The translations under genes and the position numbers were made by a program. From Holtiella tumoricola (lineage in GTDB: Bacteria > Bacillota > Clostridia > Lachnospirales > Cellulosilyticaceae): 51,143 bases of DNA. The notes below the pieces were generated by a model. It had not been told where the DNA came from and made no database searches. It was given only the letters and a program-made list of their open reading frames with translations. The stretch covers positions 1 to 51,143 of the forward strand of contig NZ_JAQIFT010000044.1 of the NCBI RefSeq assembly GCF_027857615.1. Direction: 5' to 3'. This document shows positions 35,436-43,347 of this stretch, in pieces (position 1 is the stretch's first letter; each line of letters starts with the position of its first letter).

Positions 35436-35929
35436 CTTACTTTTTCCATGTAATCAATTCCGTTTATTTTAAAGATATTGTTCAGCTTATCAATAAGTAA
35501 GGTTTCTTTACCATCAATAATTTGTCTATATCTTAATACTTCAAATTCAATACTTCCATCCATGGTAGTTTGATTTTCAATTTTACCTGGATCATATTTC
35601 TTGTTAACTCCTGTAATAAAAATCTTACTACTTGCTGGAATCATTGAACCATCATTTTGCATTACATCTTGCACAAATCTTAATTCAATATTTTGAACGC
35701 CTGGCTTTGCAAGTTCTACTGAACCTGCATTAATAGAACGTGAATTTATTGTTAAAGTCATACTATTAACCTGACCTGTAATCGGCATATCAATACTTCC
35801 AAGTATTCCTGCTCCTTTAATTTCACTTGTTGGTTTTTCAATAGAAGGTAATTGGCAAGATACTTGATCTCCAATCTCTTTGCCATCTACTAACAACATA
35901 TGTGCAATGATATTCCCTGCAATCATCAT
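35423..35929 (-). CDS. Contractile tail tube protein
   Basis: The 168-residue protein begins IAGNIIAHMLLVDGKEIGDQ and contains the beta-rich phage tail tube FII/gpFII-like sequence (KGAGILGSIDMPITGQVNSM, about 36-55; RYRQIIDGKETLL near the end). It follows the sheath gene immediately, sharing one base with its stop codon, behind GGAGGTGAT. It would stack as hexameric rings inside the sheath. A terminator overlaps its 3' end. Confidence 0.9.
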   Translation of the reverse strand: MMIAGNIIAHMLLVDGKEIGDQVSCQLPSIEKPTSEIKGAGILGSIDMPITGQVNSMTLTINSRSINAGSVELAKPGVQNIELRFVQDVMQNDGSMIPASSKIFITGVNKKYDPGKIENQTTMDGSIEFEVLRYRQIIDGKETLLIDKLNNIFKINGIDYMEKVRAAL

Positions 35930-37389
35930 TATTGATCACCTCCAAATAATACATTTAAGCCTTTACTGGTATAGCAAATTTTAGCTGTTAAACTTTTTCC
36001 AGGAGGGGTTGTTGTGGTTTCAATATCAAATGTAAAATCTCCCTCAATCATATCTGAAGTTGAATTACTTGTTTCTTCAAAGCCTACTAGTCCATGTAAG
36101 ATTTTCCCTTGTGCCATTAATGCATCTAACCATTCCTGCATATCATTTAGGATTGTATCAACTTTGGCTCGATTCATAGGTTTATCTACAAAAATACCAT
36201 AGCGACTTTGAAAACTATTGGCGATATACTGAATCATACGTACACTACAATCAAAGATATTACGCTTGTCCATATCTTTACCATATTCGTACTCTCCTGT
36301 ATGACCTCCCCAAAGTACCCATCTGCCACCCCAATAAGTTGCTGTTCTAATCCCTTTACTATTCAACTCATTGGCTTGTATCTGGTCATACTCAATAGTA
36401 GTACCATCTTCTAATACTAATCCAATAATATCTATAGGTTTATTAGATGGTGTTTCATGAGGCACATTACCATTTTCATAATCTACCCATTGCATAGTTA
36501 CTGTTGCCAAGGTGGATAAATGGAATAACTTACCTTCTCCATTTTTAGCCATTGGCCAACAAGGAGCTTCGTAACTACTTGTAAATCCTGCTTCTGTTTT
36601 AGCTGCTTTAGCCTTATCAATAGTATTGCTTGTACTGGATTCAATATCACTATTTACAAAAGCATACCAATGACCATTAATTTTCTGACTTGCAGCCTTA
36701 AGTGCTGTATCCACTTCTGGAATCTTACTCCACTTTGGAGCACATAAAAGTGTAGGGATCATATTATGGTTTTGATACACTAGATCTAAAACATCTATCC
36801 CTGTTTTGTGTCCTTCAGAACTTGTTCCTCCAATAATCTCTGTTTTTGTTACGTTTGAAAGATCTACTTCATTAAAAGTAACTTCCACACTTGAACCTAA
36901 TGTCCCTTTTAGGTCTGTAATTCGGATACGCCCTCCATCTGGTGTGTACTCAGCTTTATAGTCCTCTCCCATTACTTTTTCATTTATAGAAATGGTTTTT
37001 AAGATTCCTTTATATGTAGAAATAAAGCCTACTTTATTTGTTATTGATACAGTTTCTCTTTTTAGTGTGGCAGTTCTGGCCTTTAATAAATGTATTTTAG
37101 GATCTAATACATTTATTAAAATAATAGGTCCTATCGGTTTAATGTTATTTTTAAAGTGTGCATAGATAGCTTCGCATAGTGTAAAGTCTTCCCAGTGCTC
37201 ACTGTACCCAACTTTTTCTTGAGCTTCTTTAAAGCTATTAATAAGAATAGGCTTATTAACAAGCTCTTCATAATTCAATTTCTGATGTGCTGGTAGCGTT
37301 CCAAAGTAAACTGGAAGTGTTCCAGCATCTTTAGGTGGAATAAAATCCTTTGTTGCCATAATCTCGGCAAATGCTCCATGTTTATACAT
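35929..37389 (-). CDS. Contractile tail sheath protein
   Basis: The 486-residue protein has the sheath pattern: an N-terminal GAFAEIMATKDFIPP followed by VYFGTLPAHQK, a central variable region, the C-terminal sheath-fold part (NIFDCSVRMIQYIANSFQSR about 400-420; and NGDFTFDIETTTTPPGKSL-like sequence near the end). Its presence defines a myovirus-like tail. The ATG at 37389 is chosen because AAGGGTG precedes it well; a start seven codons upstream would overlap the previous gene and lacks a ribosome binding site. Confidence 0.92.
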   Translation of the reverse strand: MYKHGAFAEIMATKDFIPPKDAGTLPVYFGTLPAHQKLNYEELVNKPILINSFKEAQEKVGYSEHWEDFTLCEAIYAHFKNNIKPIGPIILINVLDPKIHLLKARTATLKRETVSITNKVGFISTYKGILKTISINEKVMGEDYKAEYTPDGGRIRITDLKGTLGSSVEVTFNEVDLSNVTKTEIIGGTSSEGHKTGIDVLDLVYQNHNMIPTLLCAPKWSKIPEVDTALKAASQKINGHWYAFVNSDIESSTSNTIDKAKAAKTEAGFTSSYEAPCWPMAKNGEGKLFHLSTLATVTMQWVDYENGNVPHETPSNKPIDIIGLVLEDGTTIEYDQIQANELNSKGIRTATYWGGRWVLWGGHTGEYEYGKDMDKRNIFDCSVRMIQYIANSFQSRYGIFVDKPMNRAKVDTILNDMQEWLDALMAQGKILHGLVGFEETSNSTSDMIEGDFTFDIETTTTPPGKSLTAKICYTSKGLNVLFGGDQ

Positions 37390-37402
37390 ATTTTTCACCC
37401 TT

Positions 37403-37927
37403 TCATTCATTTAATAATTTTTGTACTTCTACCCTTGGATAAGCACTTCCTTGTACTGAAAACGTCATATATCCATACCAATAAGGATAAGGCTGATCTT
37501 GGTACATTCCCCACTTAATCTCATCACTGATTTTAAGCTTATTACCTAAAATAATCTGCTGACTTAGTTTCGCCTTGGTTAAATCCATAAGATTTAATAA
37601 ATCTAAGTATCCATTAAAATTAGGGACATAAGAACCATCTGGTTTATGTTCTCCTGACGAATACACTGCAAAAGAAATCTTAATATCAAACTCACTTTCT
37701 TTATGTATATCTGCACCAGTATCCAATCCTACGACTAAGCATGGTATACTACTTTCTAACTCATCCGGTAAATAGCCCTGTGGAGGTACCCATCCTATAA
37801 AAATATTTGGATGCACTAATTCATACTGAAGCACATCTTCATCTGATGCCTTTTGTAAACGAATATTAGGAGAGACTTGCTGTTCTAAAAAATCTTTAAC
37901 GATTTCCAATGTTCTTACTGTATGCAT
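37403..37927 (-). CDS. Tail completion/terminator-type protein, 174 residues
   Basis: I do not recognise the family firmly. The position just before the sheath gene and the alpha/beta sequence with central SIPCLVVGLDTGADIHKESE and DIKISFAVYSSGEH are those of the tail terminator/completion proteins of myophages. It may cap the tail and join it to the head. Starts behind AGGAGGCTAACC, 2 bp after the gpZ-like gene. Confidence 0.65.
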   Translation of the reverse strand: MHTVRTLEIVKDFLEQQVSPNIRLQKASDEDVLQYELVHPNIFIGWVPPQGYLPDELESSIPCLVVGLDTGADIHKESEFDIKISFAVYSSGEHKPDGSYVPNFNGYLDLLNLMDLTKAKLSQQIILGNKLKISDEIKWGMYQDQPYPYWYGYMTFSVQGSAYPRVEVQKLLNE

Positions 37928-37929
37928 GG

Positions 37930-38544
37930 TTAGCCTCCTTTTATTTTATTCTGTATTCTATCCATAGCTCTGTTGGTCTCATGCTCAAGACGTTGTTCAA
38001 ACTTTTCAAGAGCAAAGCTTTGTATCTTCTCATCTATTCCTTCAGCAGTAATCATTTGAGGAATAGATAATGTTCTAATTGGTGCAATAGGAAATCTTTC
38101 TTTTCCTAAACGTCTAAATACGTTAAATTGTACCTTATCATCACTTTTAGCACCTGTACTTGCCGTAAAACCAACTTTAGAAGTAACTTTAGGTCTGCTC
38201 TTCTTAATTGTTACTTTAACTACTGCACGCTTCCCTTTTCTTATAGATGTCTTAGGTGTAAAGGGGAAATGTGCAAAACTTAATCTCTTACCTTTTGATG
38301 TAAGAGAAGCTTCTAAATTAGACTTGGTTGGATAATTAACACCACCAGCAAAAGATTCCTTTACTTCTTTTGCTTTAATGGCATACTCTTTAGGTACAAT
38401 TCGTCCAATCTCATTTTTTGTTTGATCAAGACTTCTTTTAAGAGCATGATATATGGCTGTTTGTGTTTGTTTGGGAAATGATTGAAGTTCAACAGAAAGC
38501 AAATCTATCTGCCTTGTATCAATCTGTATAAGACCTTTTCCCAT
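37930..38544 (-). CDS. Minor tail protein Z-like (prophage gpZ family)
   Basis: The 204-residue basic protein matches the gpZ family: LQSFPKQTQTAIYHALKRSL and DQTKNEIGRIVPKEYAIKAK (about 17-58), then a lysine-rich middle (RKGKRAVVKVTIKKSRPKV) and a C-terminal FRRLGKERFPIAPIRTLSIP (about 150-170). It works in head-tail joining. The ATG at 38544 overlaps the previous stop as TAATATG; an upstream start would read 12 hydrophobic residues inside the preceding gene, so I reject it. Confidence 0.82.
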   Translation of the reverse strand: MGKGLIQIDTRQIDLLSVELQSFPKQTQTAIYHALKRSLDQTKNEIGRIVPKEYAIKAKEVKESFAGGVNYPTKSNLEASLTSKGKRLSFAHFPFTPKTSIRKGKRAVVKVTIKKSRPKVTSKVGFTASTGAKSDDKVQFNVFRRLGKERFPIAPIRTLSIPQMITAEGIDEKIQSFALEKFEQRLEHETNRAMDRIQNKIKGG

Positions 38545-38545
38545 A

Positions 38546-38863
38546 TTAACTACCAGAATTACGATTAAGAATGACCTCATACATTCCCATATCCTCTCTT
38601 AACGAAAAGATAGAGGTTTGCTTTCCATCAAAAACAAGAGGCATGTCTTGTTTAAGTTTGATAGGTGTCTTTTCTACTGGAATAAAAAAGAGTAATTCAC
38701 CAATGTATAGACCATCATATTCTTTTTTTGAGCGTTCCTTCAGTCTATCATTATCAATAATGACTTCTACTGAAATACCATTAAGAGTATGCTGCTCTGC
38801 AAATTCATTTGTATTAAAAAACAGATGCTGTAAATCTTTATTAATTGTTTCTTTAAAATTCAT
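38546..38863 (-). CDS. Head-tail adaptor-like protein, 105 residues
   Basis: The protein is compact, beta-rich and charged: NGISVEVIIDNDRLKERSKK (about 29-48), GLYIGELLFFIPVEKTPIKL and DMPLVFDGKQTSIFSLREDM near the end. Position between the capsid/decoration cluster and gpZ, and the size, fit the ATP-binding-like head-tail stopper group (gpFII / YqbH type). The ATG at 38863 follows AGGTG better than the GTG one codon upstream. Confidence 0.65.
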   Translation of the reverse strand: MNFKETINKDLQHLFFNTNEFAEQHTLNGISVEVIIDNDRLKERSKKEYDGLYIGELLFFIPVEKTPIKLKQDMPLVFDGKQTSIFSLREDMGMYEVILNRNSGS

Positions 38864-38870
38864 CACACAC

Positions 38871-39170
38871 CTACTTTTTAGATGTTCTACCTATACGTGT
38901 TGAAGTTTTTTTAACTTCTTTAGGTTCTGGATCTTCTTTATCTGTTTGGACTGCTTCTACTTCTTTAGGTCCATCTACTTGACAACCTTCTTTGTACAAC
39001 TCTTCTTTATTCTCCTCATCATCTGACTTCTCATCTGTTTTTAATGAGGGATAAGCCTCTGCCAAACCATTCGCTATAAGTTCTCGTTCATCCTTTAAGG
39101 ATAAGGTTAAAAGAGCACCCTTTTCATAAAGGATGCCATCTCTATTAAGTGGATTTGTTAGTTTTACCAT
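38871..39170 (-). CDS. Small phage head/connector protein, 99 residues
   Basis: The N-terminal half (LTNPLNRDGILYEKGALLTL, then DERELIANGLAEA) resembles small DUF7210-like head-region proteins that follow decoration genes. The C-terminal half is low-complexity and acidic then basic (DEKSDDEENKEELYKEG, ending TSTRIGRTSKK), and is probably disordered. It precedes the head-tail adaptor by 4 bp. Function is unknown. Confidence 0.65.
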   Translation of the reverse strand: MVKLTNPLNRDGILYEKGALLTLSLKDERELIANGLAEAYPSLKTDEKSDDEENKEELYKEGCQVDGPKEVEAVQTDKEDPEPKEVKKTSTRIGRTSKK

Positions 39171-39183
39171 CTTCTATCTCCTC

Positions 39184-39513
39184 CTAACCAATTCTACAGT
39201 ATACAGTCCCAGCTCCTGAGCCTGCTTTTTTAGAAACAGCTATTCCTGCTATACAAGTCAGTTCACCTTTTGTTTTCGTAACATAGTTATTGTCATTGTC
39301 CCAATAAAGTGTGTCTCCTACCTCCATTGTTTCTGCTGCAGCTGGCATTTCATAAACACCTGTCATCCTTACCCCTCCGGTTGAACCTGCATGAATACTT
39401 TCTGCTGCAACGCCTACACAATTTCCAATTGGTACAATATCGTTATAAGCAATCTCCTTTTGAGCTGTAAAATTAATAATCTTCCCTTCTTGAATAAATG
39501 TTACTTTAGCCAT
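39184..39513 (-). CDS. DUF2190 capsid decoration (cement) protein
   Basis: The 109-residue protein is a full DUF2190 member: MAKVTFIQEGKIINFTA start, IPIGNCVGVAAESIHAGSTG-like core (about 22-41) and DTLYWDNDNNYVTKT near residue 70. These trimeric proteins bind outside of capsids as cement. The ATG at 39513 follows GGAGGTGCC; upstream codons lack a site. A terminator separates it from the capsid gene. Confidence 0.88.
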   Translation of the reverse strand: MAKVTFIQEGKIINFTAQKEIAYNDIVPIGNCVGVAAESIHAGSTGGVRMTGVYEMPAAAETMEVGDTLYWDNDNNYVTKTKGELTCIAGIAVSKKAGSGAGTVYCRIG

Positions 39514-39541
39514 ATTTAGGCACCTCCTATATTTATATATC

Positions 39542-39567
39542 AAAAGGACTTCTTAATAAGTCCTTTT
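39542..39567 (-). terminator. Internal terminator after the capsid gene
   Basis: A perfect 10-bp stem (AAAAGGACTT / AAGTCCTTTT, 6-nt loop) overlaps the capsid stop codon. The U-run is only the TTTTGATAT end, so read-through to the decoration and tail genes is likely. Confidence 0.65.
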
Positions 39568-41056
39568 ATGATAATGCTACTCCATTATTCTTAGCAAGAC
39601 CTTTAAAGTCTGTAACGGTTACACCATAATCCATATAAATTCGCCATTCCATCCCTAAAAAGTCAAAGCCCATTCTACTTTCAAGTTTAGGCATATCGTC
39701 ACCATTTAAATAGGTAACCTCAATGGTATCTGATAACATTGGATCTGCTGCTAAGAAATAATTCAATAAATTACTTCCATCTGCTTCAAGTTCTGCATCT
39801 ACAACGAGTTCAAGGGCATTTCTCCAAATATTATTCACACCTGCATTTTGTTGGCCTGGTAATGCCATAGATGTTAAGAGTTGTAGTGCTTCATTTTCCA
39901 ACTCTGGTGGTACAATAAGGAATTTTGGTGAAATATTTAAAGCCTGCTTACCTGCAATACCTTTTTGACGTTTCATTAGAGTTTTCATCTCTGCTAATGT
40001 CTTATTAGATAATGCCCCTGCTGTTCCTAAGTTACCATGATCAGCATGGAATAAAGGCTTGTTATCAAAAATAGTTGGATTGCTCATAAGTTGTTGATAA
40101 ACAAGCTTATTAATCCCACGTCGAGCTGATTGAACGTAAAGCATAGGAATCTTAGTTAAGATGCCTAAATCATCATTAATCATAGCTTGACGTGTAAATC
40201 CAAACTTTTTACCAAAGGTTGCAATAGATTTTTTAACACCTTGGTCTTTCAGTTCATCAAATGTGAACTCACCTGTTTCACTCATTCTTGTAAGATCGCC
40301 AGCTTCAGAAATTTGATAGTGTGTTGCACCTTTAAAGTCTGGATTGCTTCCAATACTTGTCCAACGTTCAAAGGTTGTTTGAGCAATCTGGTTACCTCTT
40401 GCCATAGATTTATTCACTGTATCAGAAAGGATACTTGCAAATTGACTTTCTGGACTTAAGGCTCTTCGTAAAAGTTCATCATCATCTAAACGGTATGCAT
40501 ATGTTACGCCTGAACGCTGTAAACATTCAACAGCAATATCTCTTAATTTCATGCCACGCATTTCCCTAGCACCTTCTGCTGGATTTTCTACATTACCAAA
40601 TGCACGCATCTGTAATGCATCTGATGCTGCATCACGTATTTTATCTGTCTCATCTTTATGTACATGTAAATGACCTTCTGAACGTCCTGATGAAATAGGT
40701 TCATTCATATTCATAAATCTTTTTAGCACCTCAGCATTTACTTGTTCTATGCTTAACCCTCTCTTGATAAAATCTTGCATATCAAGTTCTAATCCTCTTT
40801 GACTAGCTGTACCACAAATTTCTGCAATGGCTGCATAACGTTCACGCTCTGCTTGTAATACTCTTTGAATATCATCATTACTACCTTGTACTCTTTCTTC
40901 TTCCTCGATTTCTCTTTTCAAGGTCTCAATTTCTCTTTGTAAGGAATCAAATTCTGCTTGTTCTGTGTCTGCCAATGCTCTATTTCCATTCCTAGCTGCA
41001 TCTAATAATGACTGCTGTCTTTGTGTTTTTTGTTTAATTAACTCTTTCTTATCCAT
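39566..41056 (-). CDS. Major capsid protein with N-terminal coiled-coil scaffold (HK97 fold, Mu gpT-like region)
   Basis: The 496-residue protein has a highly charged coiled coil at about 1-55 (EFDSLQREIETLKREIEEEE) typical of scaffolding delta domains removed by the prohead protease, a linker (about 56-215), then a capsid fold (about 220-496) with FGKKFGFTRQAMINDDLGIL, NKPLFHADHGNLGTAGALSN and LEADGSNLLNYFLAADPML. The FHADHGNL part is of the type seen in Mu gpT-like capsids. The upstream gene codes for the matching S78 protease. Starts behind AGGAGAAAG. Confidence 0.9.
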   Translation of the reverse strand: MDKKELIKQKTQRQQSLLDAARNGNRALADTEQAEFDSLQREIETLKREIEEEERVQGSNDDIQRVLQAERERYAAIAEICGTASQRGLELDMQDFIKRGLSIEQVNAEVLKRFMNMNEPISSGRSEGHLHVHKDETDKIRDAASDALQMRAFGNVENPAEGAREMRGMKLRDIAVECLQRSGVTYAYRLDDDELLRRALSPESQFASILSDTVNKSMARGNQIAQTTFERWTSIGSNPDFKGATHYQISEAGDLTRMSETGEFTFDELKDQGVKKSIATFGKKFGFTRQAMINDDLGILTKIPMLYVQSARRGINKLVYQQLMSNPTIFDNKPLFHADHGNLGTAGALSNKTLAEMKTLMKRQKGIAGKQALNISPKFLIVPPELENEALQLLTSMALPGQQNAGVNNIWRNALELVVDAELEADGSNLLNYFLAADPMLSDTIEVTYLNGDDMPKLESRMGFDFLGMEWRIYMDYGVTVTDFKGLAKNNGVALS

Positions 41057-41066
41057 TTTCTTTCTC

Positions 41067-41675
41067 CTATAGGTAATTTTTATTTATTTGAACTTGCCTT
41101 TCTAAATTTGAAAGAACAATATTCTCAACTTGTTTTTGTTGCATCATTTCATCTAATTCTCTACCCACACCAACACTAGGGTCTGCTGGAATAGATACAA
41201 TAGATACTTCATAAGGTTGCCACTTTGTTGCAACTTCACATGGCCCAATAAAGCGCCCATTACTAGATGTAGCACCTGCTCTTACTTCCTCCCAACAAGA
41301 GACTGTATAACCTACTGATACACCTTTTAATGTTCCACTTCTTACTTTCTTGTAAATCTTTTCACTCTCTTCATCATCATCAAAAACAATGTCACAGTAC
41401 GTTCTTTTTTCTGTTGCATTACATATAGCATTTTCAATACGTCCAATGACCTTATCTCGATCATGATTAAAGAGTGATACACCCATTTCATTTAAACGCA
41501 TAAAATCTACACATTCTTCATCATGGCAAAGAATTTCTTGGCCATACCATCTATTAACAGGTGTCTCACTTGAAAACGAAACAGATATCCTGCGTTCTTC
41601 TTCATTGACTTGTCTAATGGCTAGTGGAATACTTCTTTGTTGTGTTTCCCCACTATTCGGTCTTTTCTTCTCCAT
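41067..41675 (-). CDS. HK97-family prohead protease (S78)
   Basis: The 202-residue protease has GVSLFNHDRDKVIGRIENA (catalytic His in NHDRD, about 90-107) and SGTLKGVSVGYTVSCWEE (catalytic Ser in GVSVGY, about 131-148), then EVATKWQPYEVSIVSIPADP (about 165-184), all standard for S78. It cleaves the capsid scaffold and itself during maturation. It overlaps the portal gene by 23 bp, as in many lambda-type heads. Confidence 0.88.
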   Translation of the reverse strand: MEKKRPNSGETQQRSIPLAIRQVNEEERRISVSFSSETPVNRWYGQEILCHDEECVDFMRLNEMGVSLFNHDRDKVIGRIENAICNATEKRTYCDIVFDDDEESEKIYKKVRSGTLKGVSVGYTVSCWEEVRAGATSSNGRFIGPCEVATKWQPYEVSIVSIPADPSVGVGRELDEMMQQKQVENIVLSNLERQVQINKNYL

Positions 41676-43125
41676 TTACTTCTTCACCTTCCTTCTCTTG
41701 CGGAAATAAGCCTTTTTCAAAAGCTTTTTCTTTGGCACGTTGTTTCATGACTTCCTTCCAATCAAGCCCTCTTGAACCACAAATGTTGGCCAAAGTATCC
41801 ATACCAGATTCTAGAGCAAATTGGTTGGCTCTTACTTCTTTTAATGGATCTATCCAACTCCATCCTGGTGTAACCCAGTCATGCTTAAGGTATTTTTTTG
41901 TATTGCTCCAAAAGTCTTTAATAGGTAATTTCCCACTTAAGACTGCTGAAATAATAAATTCTATATAGACTTCTCTACAGAAATGATCTATCAAATACTT
42001 TTGTTCCATTTGATACGTTCTTTGGTCTTCTAACAATCCCTGTCTTGCACTTGAATAGTTAACCTGCGACATATCTCTAGAAGATGCCTCATAACTTAAG
42101 CCTTGTCCTGCTCCTGCAATACGTTGTTGAGTCATAATAAATTCTTTCGCATTGGATGATTGACCACTCGGATTAACCGTTGTTACATCATCACCTGGTT
42201 GTAATTCATGAATCATACCTGGACTAATAGACCTAACAGGATAACCACTTTTTTTATCTATGATTCCACCTCTACCAACTGTGCCTGTTGGTGTATTCTT
42301 TTTAATGAATACAGATAAGCAAGCTAAAATACGCTCTTTAACAGATATAGCTTCTACAAACTCATTGACCTCTTTGACTATCGGCATCGTTCTGGCCAAC
42401 TCTGTTACTTCACGAATTTGAGTAGGTCGCTTCTTACTAAATAAATAGATTACCCTATTGGCTTCAATGCGCTCTGTACCACCTGTCCAGTAGCCATCTG
42501 GTGAGTACTGTTTAAAATAATAGGCAACAGGTCTGTTGTATTGATTGACTTCAATCCCTCCAATAATCCTATTTCCTTCTGAAGTTTTACTTAAAGAGTA
42601 AGAAGTATCTAGTTCATCTACCTCTTTTGCTTGCAAACAAAAAGGAATTATTCCATCATCTGTATAACATTTGATGAATATAATTCCTCCATCTACTTTT
42701 TTCCTTCTTACAGCCATAGCTTGAAACTCATCAAAGCATTGTGTCCCTGCCACATCACAATTTTTTGCATGACACCACTCTTCCCACAACTCTTCAATTT
42801 CAGCATTGAGTTTTTCATCTTCATTTCCATCTAAATCTGCTACCTTTGCTTGTGCCATGATACCTGTACCAATAACATTTCTTTCAAATGGATTGATAAG
42901 ACCTTCTAAAATATCAGAATTTCTTTCTAGATCTCTTGCTCTTGCTCGTAAGACATCCCGATGCGCTTGATTTGCCTGCTCTGCTGTTCCATTAACGGTT
43001 GTCCAATTTGCATTTAGCCTACTTTTAGTGCCAGCATCATAAGACCTTAAGGAATCTCTCCATGCCATACGATTATAGGCCCATCTAGGCGATACTGCTG
43101 CTATGCCTCTATCAAGCCAGTTCAT
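41653..43125 (-). CDS. Portal protein, lambda gpB family
   Basis: The 490-residue protein has the lambda-type portal features: NWLDRGIAAVSPRWAYNRMA start, YDAGTKSRLNANWTTVNGTA (about 26-45), RARARDLERNSDILEGLINP (about 57-76), and GIEVNQYNRPVAYYFKQYS in the middle (about 190). It forms the dodecameric ring at one capsid vertex. The ATG at 43125 follows AAGGAGGTGAG; the eight-codon extension upstream would cover that site. The C-terminus is acidic and overlaps the protease gene. Confidence 0.92.
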   Translation of the reverse strand: MNWLDRGIAAVSPRWAYNRMAWRDSLRSYDAGTKSRLNANWTTVNGTAEQANQAHRDVLRARARDLERNSDILEGLINPFERNVIGTGIMAQAKVADLDGNEDEKLNAEIEELWEEWCHAKNCDVAGTQCFDEFQAMAVRRKKVDGGIIFIKCYTDDGIIPFCLQAKEVDELDTSYSLSKTSEGNRIIGGIEVNQYNRPVAYYFKQYSPDGYWTGGTERIEANRVIYLFSKKRPTQIREVTELARTMPIVKEVNEFVEAISVKERILACLSVFIKKNTPTGTVGRGGIIDKKSGYPVRSISPGMIHELQPGDDVTTVNPSGQSSNAKEFIMTQQRIAGAGQGLSYEASSRDMSQVNYSSARQGLLEDQRTYQMEQKYLIDHFCREVYIEFIISAVLSGKLPIKDFWSNTKKYLKHDWVTPGWSWIDPLKEVRANQFALESGMDTLANICGSRGLDWKEVMKQRAKEKAFEKGLFPQEKEGEEVNGEEKTE

Positions 43126-43152
43126 TTTCTCACCTCCTTTCAAGTACATCCC

Positions 43153-43347
43153 TTATCTTCTGTCAAAACAAGCTACAGTTACACCACCATAATTCTCTTG
43201 TTCACGTAATTCTTGCTCCAATCTTCTTCTTTCTTGATAAAGGACACTCAGCTCAGCTTTCTTAATTCTTCTACTGCCTATCTGATATTCCTGAGCACCT
43301 TGCTCAATTGCAGTAATTGCCATATTAATTTGATTAAGCCTGTCCAT
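43153..43347 (-). CDS. Small head-tail joining protein in gpW position
   Basis: The 64-residue protein (NQINMAITAIEQGAQEYQIG; then IKKAELSVLYQERRRLEQEL) has the length, position and helix-hairpin-helix pattern of gpW/DUF6148-like joining proteins encoded between terminase and portal. The IGSRRIKKAEL turn (about 22-32) is the conserved part. It starts one base after terL stops. Confidence 0.8.
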   Translation of the reverse strand: MDRLNQINMAITAIEQGAQEYQIGSRRIKKAELSVLYQERRRLEQELREQENYGGVTVACFDRR

